Shown: positions 37,479 to 47,922 of the stretch, piece by piece
Layout: every line of letters starts with the position of its first letter
How positions within the stretch are numbered: the stretch's first letter is position 1
DNA from: Chitinophaga pinensis
GTDB taxonomy: Bacteria; Bacteroidota; Bacteroidia; UKL13-3
DNA length: 64,000 nt
Direction of reading: 5' to 3'
NCBI GenBank assembly: GCA_945870425.1
Contig: CAMBSD010000013.1
Location: forward strand, 28,772-92,771
Notes under the pieces: model-generated
Seen by the model: only the letters and a program-made list of their open reading frames with translations
What the model was told of the DNA's origin: nothing
The model's database searches: none
Program-made: the position numbers and the translations under genes

Positions 37479-39878
37479 TTATTTTCTTGATTCGCTTATT
37501 CTTTTGAAGATGGCTAAACAAAATCCGATAATCATGATAATGGTGCCACCCCATACAAGGTTAATCCATGGAAAAACTATCGCTTTCATAATGATGAAAT
37601 CACCTGAATTATCTTGTTCAGAGCTTTCTATAGAAATTTTTCCAGTTTTAGGATCTAAATTTTTGAAACTAAATTTTAGTTTTGCTTCATTACTAATGGC
37701 ATCATAGTTAACTGCGGAATTTTGTTTTATTCCAAACAGTGGAGTAGCAGTTACAATTTTATCTAAGGTATGAATTTCTAGTTCCGCACCTATCATTATT
37801 TCAAGATTTTCAACATTCAAATTGGTTTGGCTATTGGCATTTGAATTAATGTTTTTCAAAATAGCAAAAGCATTATTGGTATATAAAGTATCTCCCTTTT
37901 TTACTTCATGCATGGTAGGGTTTATGTATTTGGCTGATTCCTTTTTTTGAGGAACTGAGCTTACATATGTAAACACATCATGACTTATATAATGCTTTGT
38001 GTCTGGGTTGGCAACTAAACCAAATTTAGGATTGATTTGTCCATTTGGATATAAGTTAAATTCATATTCAACTTCACCATTATTTGCATTAATTTTTTTG
38101 TAATTTACCTTGTAGTATGTGTTTACCCAGTTTTGGGAGTCACTAACATAAGTGACCATATAGTCACTCATTTTAATGGTTTTGGCTCTTTCTAAAAATA
38201 CATTTTCTACATTTTCCTTAGTGTTAAATTCATTGCTCAAGGCCTGACGGCTTTCGTTTATAGAAATAACCTTTTTATTGGCAGATGAAACCAATACACC
38301 CATCAACAATACCCCAAAGCCAATATGTGCAACCGCGGCACCAGCAAATTTAACTTTTCCAGTGAACAAAGGTTTTAAAAGGGTAGCGTTTGCAACAACT
38401 GTATAAACGGCAGCAAAAAGGAGGCCTATAAAATACCATGATGTTAATTCGAAGGCAAAAAAGAGGGTTGTTGCCAATACCAATGAAATAGCAGCATGCA
38501 AGAGCAGTTTTTTTATTCCTTCTATTCCATTTTTCTTGTATTTTAGTACATGTGCCACACCTGTAAGTAAAGCTATCAAAATAGCCATAGGCATTTGCCA
38601 TTTATTATAATGGTTAATGATGTCAGCCGGTGGAGCTAATTTCGCATCAAAGATTTTATTAAATACAGGAATAGAGGTCGTTAAAATTACTTGAAAGGCT
38701 GAAATTACTAAAACCAAACTTCCGATGAACATCCAAAATTCTCTTGTATAAATATCTTCATCTTTGTTCGATTTCGGAATTAACTTCCATCTAATAACCA
38801 TCAATAATATTGACAGAAGCACAAACATTAATAGGAAAACCAGCAGCTGTCCACTCATACCCAAATCGGTGAAAGAATGAACAGATGAGTTGCCCAAAAT
38901 GCCTGATCGGGTAAGGAATGTAGCATATAGCACCAATAAAAAAGTAGTGATTATAAGTATAAATGCCACAGAAAGTGAATTACCTGAATGCTTATATATT
39001 ATCATCACATGAACGCCAGCAATCAAAATCAACCAAGGGACAAGAGAAGCGTTTTCAACAGGATCCCATGCCCAATAACCTCCAAAACTCAAACTTTCAT
39101 AAGCCCAAAATCCACCCATAATGATTCCAGTGCCTAAAACCATAGTACTAACTAAAGCCCAAGGCAGAGCTGGTTTTAGCCATTCTGTGAACTGCTTTCT
39201 CCACAATCCAGCAATGGCATAAGCGAAAGGTACAACTGTTGTAGCAAATCCAAAGAAAAGAGTTGGAGGATGAATAACCATCCAATAGTTCTGCAACAAA
39301 GGATTCAAACCATTGCCATCTTTAATCTTAGATAGATAGTCGGCTTGCTTAAAAATGGGAGCCTCACCCATCATATTTCTTAGTAATTCAAAAGGGCTGC
39401 TACCTAATTTATAACCCAATATTTTTACTCCCAAAAGCATGCTAGTTAAAGCTATTTGAGAAAGCATTACCAATGCCATTACTGAATTGGTCCATCCTTT
39501 AGCGGTTTTTAATAATATTTGACCAATTACCATTTGCCAGAAAATCCACAACAAGAAACTTCCTTCTTGACCTTCCCAAAAACAAGAAATCATGAAATGT
39601 ACTGGTAAATCTCTTGATGAGTGTTGCCACGCATAATAATATTCAAAAAGATGTTGATGAATGATGTAAAATAATATACTGATAATTGATAGAACGGCTA
39701 AACTGTGAAGCTGGAAGGAATATTTAGCAATTAGCCCCCAACTCTTATCTAATGGGTTTTTCTCAGCCAGAAAAAAAGCTATTGTTGCTAAAATAGAAGA
39801 AATAAATGAAAGTACGATTGCAGTATGACCGAGATTTCCCCAGATTAAATGCTCTCCCTGAAATATAACTTGATTCAT
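37479..39878 (-). CDS. CcmF/CcsA-type cytochrome c heme lyase
   Basis: 799 aa, more than ten helices. The heme-handling tryptophan-rich WWD segment GGYWAWDPVENASLVPW is at about residues 262-278, followed by a long periplasmic domain (residues about 520-770) and a final helix. Histidines flanking the WWD segment are present (HPPTLFFG, HSFTDLG). It attaches heme to apocytochrome c CXXCH motifs in the periplasm. Other ccm genes are not adjacent. CcmF is preferred to CcsA because of the length and the C-terminal periplasmic part. Confidence 0.88.
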   Translation of the reverse strand: MNQVIFQGEHLIWGNLGHTAIVLSFISSILATIAFFLAEKNPLDKSWGLIAKYSFQLHSLAVLSIISILFYIIHQHLFEYYYAWQHSSRDLPVHFMISCFWEGQEGSFLLWIFWQMVIGQILLKTAKGWTNSVMALVMLSQIALTSMLLGVKILGYKLGSSPFELLRNMMGEAPIFKQADYLSKIKDGNGLNPLLQNYWMVIHPPTLFFGFATTVVPFAYAIAGLWRKQFTEWLKPALPWALVSTMVLGTGIIMGGFWAYESLSFGGYWAWDPVENASLVPWLILIAGVHVMIIYKHSGNSLSVAFILIITTFLLVLYATFLTRSGILGNSSVHSFTDLGMSGQLLVFLLMFVLLSILLMVIRWKLIPKSNKDEDIYTREFWMFIGSLVLVISAFQVILTTSIPVFNKIFDAKLAPPADIINHYNKWQMPMAILIALLTGVAHVLKYKKNGIEGIKKLLLHAAISLVLATTLFFAFELTSWYFIGLLFAAVYTVVANATLLKPLFTGKVKFAGAAVAHIGFGVLLMGVLVSSANKKVISINESRQALSNEFNTKENVENVFLERAKTIKMSDYMVTYVSDSQNWVNTYYKVNYKKINANNGEVEYEFNLYPNGQINPKFGLVANPDTKHYISHDVFTYVSSVPQKKESAKYINPTMHEVKKGDTLYTNNAFAILKNINSNANSQTNLNVENLEIMIGAELEIHTLDKIVTATPLFGIKQNSAVNYDAISNEAKLKFSFKNLDPKTGKISIESSEQDNSGDFIIMKAIVFPWINLVWGGTIIMIIGFCLAIFKRISESRK

Positions 39879-40146
39879 TAATTATTTAAATTTGTTTGAT
39901 GGCTACAAACATACATAATGCTAACAGATTACTCATACGCTCTAATGTGAAACTTGTCATATGTTCAATATTTGTAAGTTTAATTGTAGAATTTCGATTA
40001 CGTAATTTTATGAATTATCTTTAAAAAATTAATATTCACACAAACATTACATAGTTTTTATTATAAATTTCAAATTATTGGTTATTGCTGCCAATAATTA
40101 CCTATGTTTGTCAACTAATTTAACCACCGAGGCAAAATAAGCATAT

Positions 40147-40518
40147 ATGAGAGACACAGGCATGTATACACAGTTGTGGAAGAAATACCTTCCCGTTATT
40201 AGATTGCTACTAAAGAAAACAGTAGATGGGGAGCAAAAACTTCAAATTTATAAACATGAGTTTGAAAGCACAGGAGCTCGCAATAAACTTGGGTATGTGT
40301 TCAGTCTTGAATTAGTAAACGGAAAGCCAATAAATAAAAGCAATACCACCGCTGTATCTAGTGATTTGTATGGAGTTTTAAGTTCGAATGAGGCTGTTGC
40401 TGAATGGTTAAAGGATCAAAATATAAAAATAAGTGTAGGACGTTCATGTGAATTAGTTATGCAGAAATTTGAAAGAGTAGTCAAAGAAGCCGCTCCCGAG
40501 CCAGTTGCATCTGCATAA
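40147..40518 (+). CDS. Conserved hypothetical protein, 123 aa
   Basis: Small soluble protein with no signal or membrane helix. The opening RDTGMYTQLWKKYLPVI and a central basic segment are followed by KSNTTAVSSDLYGVLSSNEAVAEWL and a low-complexity PEPVASA tail. I recall similar short proteins in other Bacteroidota but no function. Preceded by a 268-bp AT-rich gap divergent from the CcmF-like gene, in which I see no gene. Confidence 0.7.
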   Translation: MRDTGMYTQLWKKYLPVIRLLLKKTVDGEQKLQIYKHEFESTGARNKLGYVFSLELVNGKPINKSNTTAVSSDLYGVLSSNEAVAEWLKDQNIKISVGRSCELVMQKFERVVKEAAPEPVASA

Positions 40519-40538
40519 TTCCCATATTATTTAATTAT

Positions 40539-40573
40539 AAATGCACTTTATTCTAAATAAAGTGCATTTTTTG
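40539..40573 (+). terminator. Rho-independent terminator
   Basis: Arms AAATGCACTTTATT and AATAAAGTGCATTT enclose CTA and are followed by T residues; 20 bp after the 123-aa gene. Confidence 0.9.
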
Positions 40574-40714
40574 TTTTCACCTAAGTCAATTTGACTTGTT
40601 TTTAACTAATACCTAAAAATACCTTTTAAAAGATAAATGTACCTTTTGTTAAAAATCTTTTATAAAATAAAATATATCAAATAAATTGCCCCAAACTTCG
40701 AAATAAAATAAAAT

Positions 40715-43648
40715 ATGAAGAAATCAATACTTTATGCAGGCGTGTTTTTATTTTCGGCTTTCGCCACAATTAAAACCAATGCGCAAGCTCCTGCTGCTGT
40801 CAATCCCAATCAGCCGGTATTACTTGAAAAAGTAGCAGCCGTGCCAGGTGAAGTTAAAATTGCATACGAAAAATATCGTTTGCCAAATGGCTTAACCTTA
40901 ATTATTCATGAAGATCACAGTGATCCAATCGTTCATGTTGAAGTAACCTATCACGTAGGTTCTGCTCGCGAATCTGCCGGTAAATCAGGCTTTGCACATT
41001 TCTTTGAGCATATGATGTTTCAAGGTTCTGTTCATGTGAAAGACGAAGAGCATTTTAAAATTGTTCAAGGTGCGGGCGGGCAAATGAATGGTACTACCAA
41101 TCGTGATAGAACTAATTATTTCGAAACCATGCCAGCAAACTACCTAGAAACTGCATTGTGGTTAGAGGCTGATAGAATGGGCTATTTGCTTGATTCGGTT
41201 ACCCAAAAGAAATTTGAAGTGCAAAGATCAACAGTTAAAAACGAAAAAGGCCAACGTGTTGACAACGTACCTTACGGTAAAACAGATGAAATCAAAGATG
41301 AAATTTTATATCCAGATCGCCATCCATATAGTTGGCCAACCATTGGCTACCTTGAAGATTTAGATGCAGTTAACGTTGATGATTTGAAAAACTTCTTCAT
41401 GCGTTGGTATGGGCCTAATAATGCTTGTGTTGTTGTAGCAGGTGATATAAATCCGGCTGAGGTATTAAAATTGACAGAGAAATATTTTAACCCAATTCCA
41501 AAAGGACCAGAAGTGAAGACTCAAAAAGAATATTTTGTAGTGCAAAAAGGAGATACTTTAGTAAAAAAGATTGAACCAGTTCGCTTGCCAGATAACATAT
41601 ATGAAAACTATGGGGATAACGTTTATCTGCCTTTGTATTATGTGGTATTTCCAAGTGTAAAATCGTTCCATCCAGATGAGCCTGCATTAGACATTTTAGC
41701 TTTTGCTTTAGGAAATGGTAATAACTCAATTTTCTATAAAAATTTTGTTAAACCTGAAAAAGCAGTTCAAGCAAATGTGTTTAATAGTACTTCTGAATTG
41801 GCTGGTGAGTTTACCATTCAAATGGTAACTTTTCCTGATGGTGAAACTGACGCTGAAACTTTAATGAAATCAACATTGGATGAATTTGAAAAAAATGGTA
41901 TTAATGATGATGATTTAAATAGAGCAAAAGGTCAATATGAAACTCAAATAATTGCATCAAATCAGAGCATTGCTGCTCGCGCCTCTCAATTAAGCCAATT
42001 GTGGTACTTGGGTAAAAATAATTACAACTTGAATGATGAAATAGCAAGGTATAATAAGGTTACTAAAGAAGATGTTATGCGTGTTTTTAATCAATATATA
42101 AAAGGTAAAAATTATGCTATGGTTAATGTTTTTCCTAAGAGAACAAATGCAGCTAGTGGTGGAAAAGAAAAAGAAGAAACCAAAGCTGTTACCACCTCAG
42201 GTGCCAGATCTTCAACTGAATTAGAGTATAAGGGTTTAAGCTATACAACGCCTAAAGATAATTTTGACAGAAGCAAGCGTCCTGAAGTAGGCGAAGGTAA
42301 ATCACCAATCGTCCCTGATTATTTCTCAGAAAGTTGGGATAACGGTATTAAAGTGATTGGTTCTAAATCTTCAGAAAGTCCGATTGTGAACATTTTATTA
42401 TCAATGAAAGGCGGAAATGTTGCTGTGGGCGACCCAGCAAAAACTGGTTTAGCAAGTCTAACTGCTGATATGATGGGTGAAGCTACCCAAAACTACACAA
42501 CAGAAGCTTTTGAAAATGAATTAGACAAAATTGGTGCTAGTATCAATTTTAATGCAGGGAAAAATTCTACTATTGTTCAAGTTAGTTGTTTGAAAAAGAA
42601 CTTAGACCAAACTTTGAAGTTATTAGAAGAAAAATTAATGCGTCCAAAATTTGTTCAAGAGGACTTTAAATTGAATCAATCTCAAGCCTACCAGAGCATT
42701 AACTCACGTAAAACGGATGCAACGTATAATGCAGATTTAGCATTTAGTAAATTGGTGTATGGCAAAACCATTTATGGTGAGCCAGAAGATGGTACATTAA
42801 AATCAATCAAAGCGCTTACCATAAAAGATGTTCAATCATATTATAACCAGTTCTATGCACCTGATTTTGCTACATTAACTATCGTTGGTGATGTCAGTAA
42901 AGAAGAGGTTCTTGCTAAAATGGCTTTTATGAAAAATTGGCAAAAGAAAAATGTAAAATTTCCAGTAAATCCTGTTTTCCCCCAATCTGCTACAAATAAC
43001 AAACAAATCTATTTGGTAGATAAATACAAAGCAGCTCAATCAGAAATACGTTTAGGTAATCTAGGTATGAAATATGATTGGAATGATAAATACTTCAAAT
43101 CAACTGCAATGAACTATCCTTTAGGTGGAAGTTTTAATAGCCGTTTAAACTTGAATCTACGTGAAGACAAAGGATTTACTTACGGTATTAATTCCAGATT
43201 TACTGCTTACAGAGATTATGAAGGATATTTTATTATTTCAACATCTGTTCGCACCTCTTCAACTGATAGCTCAATGAAAGAGATTATGAATGAAGTTAAC
43301 GGATTCCGTGAAAATGGAATTTCTGATGATGAGATTAAATTTATGAAGTCATCTATTACTCAATCTGACGCCTTGCGTTATGAGACCAATGGTCAAAAAG
43401 CAGGTTTTTTAAACCGTGTTGTAGAGTTGAGTTTACCTTCAGATTATATCAAACAACAAAATGGTATCATAAAAAACCTTACAAAGGAAGAAATCAATCA
43501 ATTAGCCAAGGAAAACCTTAACCCTGATAAAATGATTTATATGATTGTTGGCGATAAAGAAAAAATTCAAAAACCATTAGAGAAATTAGGATATAAAATT
43601 GTTGATTATAAAGAAGTTGAAGTAGTAACTCCTGTTTATCAGAGATAA
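40715..43648 (+). CDS. M16 family zinc metallopeptidase, two-domain
   Basis: 977 aa with a signal peptide (YAGVFLFSAFATIKTNAQ). The inverted zinc motif HxxEH is at residues 95-99 (HFFEH) with a downstream glutamate in ALWLEADRM. The second M16 half (from about residue 530) lacks HxxEH, as expected for the non-catalytic clam-shell partner, and has the C-terminal GGSFNSRLNLNLREDKGFTYG loop. It is probably a periplasmic peptidase that degrades short peptides, similar to PqqL-type proteins. Flanked by terminators on both sides; a single-gene unit. Confidence 0.92.
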   Translation: MKKSILYAGVFLFSAFATIKTNAQAPAAVNPNQPVLLEKVAAVPGEVKIAYEKYRLPNGLTLIIHEDHSDPIVHVEVTYHVGSARESAGKSGFAHFFEHMMFQGSVHVKDEEHFKIVQGAGGQMNGTTNRDRTNYFETMPANYLETALWLEADRMGYLLDSVTQKKFEVQRSTVKNEKGQRVDNVPYGKTDEIKDEILYPDRHPYSWPTIGYLEDLDAVNVDDLKNFFMRWYGPNNACVVVAGDINPAEVLKLTEKYFNPIPKGPEVKTQKEYFVVQKGDTLVKKIEPVRLPDNIYENYGDNVYLPLYYVVFPSVKSFHPDEPALDILAFALGNGNNSIFYKNFVKPEKAVQANVFNSTSELAGEFTIQMVTFPDGETDAETLMKSTLDEFEKNGINDDDLNRAKGQYETQIIASNQSIAARASQLSQLWYLGKNNYNLNDEIARYNKVTKEDVMRVFNQYIKGKNYAMVNVFPKRTNAASGGKEKEETKAVTTSGARSSTELEYKGLSYTTPKDNFDRSKRPEVGEGKSPIVPDYFSESWDNGIKVIGSKSSESPIVNILLSMKGGNVAVGDPAKTGLASLTADMMGEATQNYTTEAFENELDKIGASINFNAGKNSTIVQVSCLKKNLDQTLKLLEEKLMRPKFVQEDFKLNQSQAYQSINSRKTDATYNADLAFSKLVYGKTIYGEPEDGTLKSIKALTIKDVQSYYNQFYAPDFATLTIVGDVSKEEVLAKMAFMKNWQKKNVKFPVNPVFPQSATNNKQIYLVDKYKAAQSEIRLGNLGMKYDWNDKYFKSTAMNYPLGGSFNSRLNLNLREDKGFTYGINSRFTAYRDYEGYFIISTSVRTSSTDSSMKEIMNEVNGFRENGISDDEIKFMKSSITQSDALRYETNGQKAGFLNRVVELSLPSDYIKQQNGIIKNLTKEEINQLAKENLNPDKMIYMIVGDKEKIQKPLEKLGYKIVDYKEVEVVTPVYQR

Positions 43649-43667
43649 TTTTAACCAAAAGCTATAT

Positions 43668-43700
43668 GAAGCGCCCACGCATTGCGTGGGCGCTTTTATT
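43668..43700 (+). terminator. Strong terminator after the M16 peptidase gene
   Basis: GC-rich arms GCGCCCACGC and GCGTGGGCGC flank ATT and are followed by TTTTATTTTAT. Confidence 0.9.
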
Positions 43701-43780
43701 TTATAGAAATGAAGGGGTATCAGTAATTTATTTGCTTCAAATCCATGTCATTTGAATGTTTTTTTACAATTAGGGGTAAA

Positions 43781-43834
43781 TAATTTGTTAATAGGTTGTT
43801 AATTGCGACAACATAACAAATCGTTAATTTGTTA
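43781..43834 (+). promoter_or_regulatory. Repeated TAATTTGTTA sites before the HU/SPOR gene
   Basis: TAATTTGTTA occurs at 43781-43790 and at 43825-43834. The second is one arm of a perfect inverted repeat (TAACAAAT at 43814-43821 and ATTTGTTA at 43827-43834, 5-bp centre). They lie 19 and 63 bp before the start codon, where an operator or an overlapping -7 box would be expected. The bound protein is unknown. Confidence 0.45.
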
Positions 43835-43852
43835 TAAGAAATTGAGAAACAC

Positions 43853-44974
43853 TTGAAAACAGCAAAAGATAAAAATATATGGCATTATGTGATACACCTA
43901 ATGCACACTCATGATTGTGTAATTGTACCCAATTTTGGAGGATTTTTATTACATGCCGAATACGCTAGCATTGATGCTATTTCTGAATTAATGCAACCTA
44001 GTAATAGAAAGGTTTCTTTTAATCAAAAGCTGAATTTAAATGATGGTTTATTGGCAACCTACATTGCCGATGAACTTAAAATATCTTATGCAGATTCTAT
44101 CAAATTAATTGATATTGAATTGAAGGCGTTTTTACTAAATTTATATAGTGAAAAGAGAATAGAAATCGGTTTGTTGGGCACATTTATACTTAATGACTCA
44201 AATAATTTTCAATTTATTCCAAATGGCAGAACCAATTTCTTAATGTCTGCTTTTGGTTTGCAGCCCTTGCAATTACATGCTAATAAAGTTTCTTCAAATT
44301 CGAATGCCTTGCCATTAGAAAAGATTGAAGCTGAACGTCAAAGGAAATTAAATGCTAACAACATAACCCAAAAAGAATTTAGAACTGGCAAAAAGAAGAG
44401 ATCAAGTATTTGGTACACACTTTTAGCCACTTTTATGATAGTGGTGCTTTTATTTAATGCCTATATTTTGCTTGAAACCTATCCAGTGCTCCCATTGAGC
44501 AATGCGCTTTCTAAAATGAATTTGTCTATAAATTTTGAAAAAGTAATTAATCCTAAAAGCATTGATATCAAGGAGATTAAAGTTGAATCTCCCAATAAAG
44601 AAGTAAATGTAAAAGAGCCTAAAGCTATATCCCAAATAATGGTTGATTCAGTTGTTTCAAGTCAAACACCTCGTGTTGAAGTAGAAACTCCTGTTGTGCC
44701 AAATATTCAAAATACTTCCTCATCTACCATAAATATCGGTGATTCTGTATACTATATTATTGTTGGTGCATTTAGACATAGCAAAAGAGCGACTGCTCTA
44801 TCTACCAAATTAAAAAACAATGGATACGAAGCTTCAGAGGTCGTAAAACCTAAGAAATTTCATTTTAAAATGGTTACTGTAGGATCTTTCACAAACATGA
44901 GTGAAGTATCAAAGTCTCTCATTCAAGTTCAGGAAGAAATGCCAGATGCTTGGGTTTGTATGAGTGTCAAATAG
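43853..44974 (+). CDS. HU-CCDC81 and SPOR domain membrane protein
   Basis: 373 aa. No ATG fits, so a TTG start (TTGAAAACAGC) is used. Residues 10-130 form two HU-related domains of the bacterial CCDC81 type (HDCVIVPNFGGFLLH, KVSFNQKLNLNDGLLATYIA, GLLGTFIL). A membrane helix spans about 186-208 (WYTLLATFMIVVLLFNAYIL), then a linker and a C-terminal SPOR domain (YYIIVGAFRHSKRATALSTKL, from about 300). The SPOR part should bind denuded peptidoglycan at the septum, placing the HU part in the cytoplasm. It may link nucleoid or cell-division components; that is inference from domain order. Confidence 0.85.
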   Translation: MKTAKDKNIWHYVIHLMHTHDCVIVPNFGGFLLHAEYASIDAISELMQPSNRKVSFNQKLNLNDGLLATYIADELKISYADSIKLIDIELKAFLLNLYSEKRIEIGLLGTFILNDSNNFQFIPNGRTNFLMSAFGLQPLQLHANKVSSNSNALPLEKIEAERQRKLNANNITQKEFRTGKKKRSSIWYTLLATFMIVVLLFNAYILLETYPVLPLSNALSKMNLSINFEKVINPKSIDIKEIKVESPNKEVNVKEPKAISQIMVDSVVSSQTPRVEVETPVVPNIQNTSSSTINIGDSVYYIIVGAFRHSKRATALSTKLKNNGYEASEVVKPKKFHFKMVTVGSFTNMSEVSKSLIQVQEEMPDAWVCMSVK

Positions 44975-45041
44975 AATATGTGACTGGCTTTTTTGCTGGT
45001 AATTATTTGTATATTTCTCCAAATCTTGAAATTCTTTTACC

Positions 45042-47807
45042 TTACCTCACTTCAATCTCATCCACAAAAATAAAGGCATCACCACCAAAACCTTGATGAC
45101 CTTGGGGCAGTGCACCATAGTTTCTTGCTATAACTTTAATATATCGTGTTTTTAACTTTTGAGACAATTGACCCGTTAATTTTTTTACAATGTTTTCATT
45201 TGTGTTCCAAGCTAAATCGTGATTAACTTTTGACACACTTGTAAAATTTATACCATCGTTGGAAACAAGATATTCAACTTCTTTTGGCAATAAAATCCAT
45301 GAACGAGAATCTTGAAGGTAACTAGATGAAATTTCATTGATTTCTTTGTTTTCTTGCATATCAATAACTGCTTCGAAATCCTGACTTTGGTAACCTTGCC
45401 AGCCTCCTTTGCGCCAATCCTTATAGCCCAACAAACCATCAATGATGCCCGCATCTCCTCCAGCTGTGTATTGTTTATTGTATTTACAGTTTAGTTTTAT
45501 GGTCCAGTTATTTGGTATTTTATGGAAGTACGCTTCATTCAAATAGTTTTCTATTTTATTGTTTGAATGCGCATGAATTTTAACGGAGTTTTTTATATAA
45601 AAAGGCTTTGTAAATGCTTTGATTTTTGTTTCTATCAAAAGGTTTTCATCTGCTCCAACCATGGTATAATATACGTTAGGTTTGTCGGGGTTTAATGAAT
45701 ATATATTTATCAATAAACTATCTTTAAACATTTTGTTTTCAGCATCAATTATAGGAGCAATGTCTAAATTCAAATTGGAAGTTTCTGTATCAATTTTTGC
45801 TTCTTCATATTTAAACTTTTTGCCTAAAATCAATACTTCATCGAATATAGATTTGGTACTTGCATATTTGTTTTCACCAGGACAAAAAGGATAGAAACCC
45901 ATGGCACTGAATACATACCAAGCACTCATTTGTCCGCAGTCTTCATTACCAGATAAACCATCAGGCTTATTTGAATACATTTCATTGATAATTTGTATTA
46001 CCTTTTGTTCTGTTTTCTCTGGTTTACCTACAAAATTATATAAATATGCCATATGATGACTTGGTTCATTTCCGTGCGCATATTGGCCTATTAGTCCACT
46101 AATATCAGCTTGTTCTCTGCCATCAGTTTTGCTCGATGTAGTAAACATTTCGTCTAATTTAGCTTCAAAATTATTATTGCCTCCATAGGCATTGATTAAT
46201 CCATTTACATCTTGAGGAACAAAGAAATTGTATTGCCAGGCATTGGCTTCGGTGTAATGATTATTTACTTCTTTTGGATTAAATTGTTTTAGCCAACCTC
46301 CGTTGGAACGTGGTTGAATAAATCCATTTTTAGGATTGAATAAATTTTTCCATTTATTTTTATTTAAAATAGAAAAGTGCATTTCATTGTATTCATCTGC
46401 GGGTTTATCAGCTAAAACACTATATAATTTGGTAATACACCAATCATTATAAGCATACTCCAAACTTTTACTAACGCTTTCATGCTCATCTTCTACCTCT
46501 AAAAATCCTTTTTTACGGAATGTAGGCATTCCTAAATGGGGCAAATTGGCTGTTTTTTCGCAAGCTTCTATGGCCAATTCAATGTCAAATTGATCAACTC
46601 CTTTTGCATACGCATCTGCTATTACACTAATACCATGATTGCCTATCATACAATTGGTCTCATTGCTGCTTAATTCCCACATAGGCAAGCGACCAATTTG
46701 TTTGTATTGCTCTAAAAAGGTTTTGATGAAATCTAAATTGCGTTCGCGTTGTATTATATTAAATAATGGATGCAATGCCCTAAATGTATCCCAAAGACTG
46801 AAAACCGTGTAATAATTAAAGCCATCTGTTTTGTGTATTTGCATGTCTCTGCCAAGGTATCTTCCATCAACATCATTATAAATACTTGGATGAATAAAGC
46901 AATGGTAAAGGGCCGTGTAAAAAATAACTTGTTGGTCTGATGTACCTCCTTTTACTTGAATTTTATTTAATTCTTGGTTCCACATTGCTTCGCAATCGGT
47001 TCTTACTTTATTAAAATCCCAATGAGGAAGTTCGACTTGCATATTCTTTTTTGCTCCCTCCTCATCCACACCACTGATAGCTACTTTTACAACAACTTGT
47101 TCACCTTTTTTTACATCAAATTCAAATGCACCCCCTGTTAACACCTCATTTCCTTCACCACGTAAAGATTTTCCTGTAAAAGGTTTTGAGAACTCAATTC
47201 TAAAATAAACACGTTGGTCGGCTGCCCAAGCATAACTTTTTCTATACCCTTCAATGCTTTTGTTATCTAATATTTTTATTTTTCCATTTAATAATTTATC
47301 ACGGTGCAATAAATCTAAAATAACATTCATTTTACCCGCTTTGTTAAATGTGTATTTATGAAATCCCACTCTAGTAGTAGTTGTAAGCTCCACATCTATA
47401 TCGTCATCATCTAAATGTACACTATAAAATCCTGCATTGGCTTTCTCCTTTTTATGCGAATATTTTGATGAATATATTTTGTTGTCAAAACTACCTTTAC
47501 CCATCATTGGCATGAGCATAATATCGCCATAATCGCTACAGCCTGTTCCACTTAAATGGGTGTGGCTAAATCCATAAATAAGTGAATCGCTTTGGTGGTA
47601 TCCACTGCATCCATCCCAACTGCCATCTATTCTTGTGTCGGGGCTTACTTGCACCATTCCGAATGGGGCAACCGCACCAGGGAAGGTATGTCCATGTCCA
47701 CCTGTGCCAATAAAAGGATTTACAATTTTAGCATAATTGATTTGTGCAATAGATTGAAATACCAAGCATGGAAAAATACATATTAATATAATGATATAAC
47801 GCTTCAT
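45042..47807 (-). CDS. GH92 family glycoside hydrolase with discoidin-like tail
   Basis: 921 aa from the ATG at 47807 (MKRYIIILICIFPCLVFQSIAQ, signal peptide); the TTG upstream is not needed. The GH92 hallmarks are VNPFIGTGGHGHTFPGAVAP, SPDTRIDGSWDGCSGYH, NNHYTEANAWQY and GNEDCGQMSAWYVFSAMGF, which carry the calcium site and catalytic acid and base. Family members are exo-acting alpha-mannosidases, most often alpha-1,2. The last about 140 residues (from AGGDAGIIDGLLGYKDWRKG) look like an F5/8 type C (discoidin) carbohydrate-binding domain. It probably acts on mannan or N-glycans in the periplasm or at the surface. No sus genes are adjacent. Confidence 0.92.
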   Translation of the reverse strand: MKRYIIILICIFPCLVFQSIAQINYAKIVNPFIGTGGHGHTFPGAVAPFGMVQVSPDTRIDGSWDGCSGYHQSDSLIYGFSHTHLSGTGCSDYGDIMLMPMMGKGSFDNKIYSSKYSHKKEKANAGFYSVHLDDDDIDVELTTTTRVGFHKYTFNKAGKMNVILDLLHRDKLLNGKIKILDNKSIEGYRKSYAWAADQRVYFRIEFSKPFTGKSLRGEGNEVLTGGAFEFDVKKGEQVVVKVAISGVDEEGAKKNMQVELPHWDFNKVRTDCEAMWNQELNKIQVKGGTSDQQVIFYTALYHCFIHPSIYNDVDGRYLGRDMQIHKTDGFNYYTVFSLWDTFRALHPLFNIIQRERNLDFIKTFLEQYKQIGRLPMWELSSNETNCMIGNHGISVIADAYAKGVDQFDIELAIEACEKTANLPHLGMPTFRKKGFLEVEDEHESVSKSLEYAYNDWCITKLYSVLADKPADEYNEMHFSILNKNKWKNLFNPKNGFIQPRSNGGWLKQFNPKEVNNHYTEANAWQYNFFVPQDVNGLINAYGGNNNFEAKLDEMFTTSSKTDGREQADISGLIGQYAHGNEPSHHMAYLYNFVGKPEKTEQKVIQIINEMYSNKPDGLSGNEDCGQMSAWYVFSAMGFYPFCPGENKYASTKSIFDEVLILGKKFKYEEAKIDTETSNLNLDIAPIIDAENKMFKDSLLINIYSLNPDKPNVYYTMVGADENLLIETKIKAFTKPFYIKNSVKIHAHSNNKIENYLNEAYFHKIPNNWTIKLNCKYNKQYTAGGDAGIIDGLLGYKDWRKGGWQGYQSQDFEAVIDMQENKEINEISSSYLQDSRSWILLPKEVEYLVSNDGINFTSVSKVNHDLAWNTNENIVKKLTGQLSQKLKTRYIKVIARNYGALPQGHQGFGGDAFIFVDEIEVR

Positions 47808-47860
47808 ATGAATGCAATATAACACAGATTAGTAAATGTCAAAATACGGATGAATGTTTG

Positions 47861-47899
47861 AAAAACAAAAAGGCCAATGCTGATATTCAGCATTGGCCT
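47861..47899 (-). terminator. Terminator of the htrA gene
   Basis: Arms AGGCCAATGCTGA and TCAGCATTGGCCT; on the minus strand the hairpin is followed by TTTTTGTTTTTC. It sits 23 bp after the htrA stop. Confidence 0.85.
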
Positions 47900-47922
47900 A
47901 TATCATACAAACCTTTAAAAAC

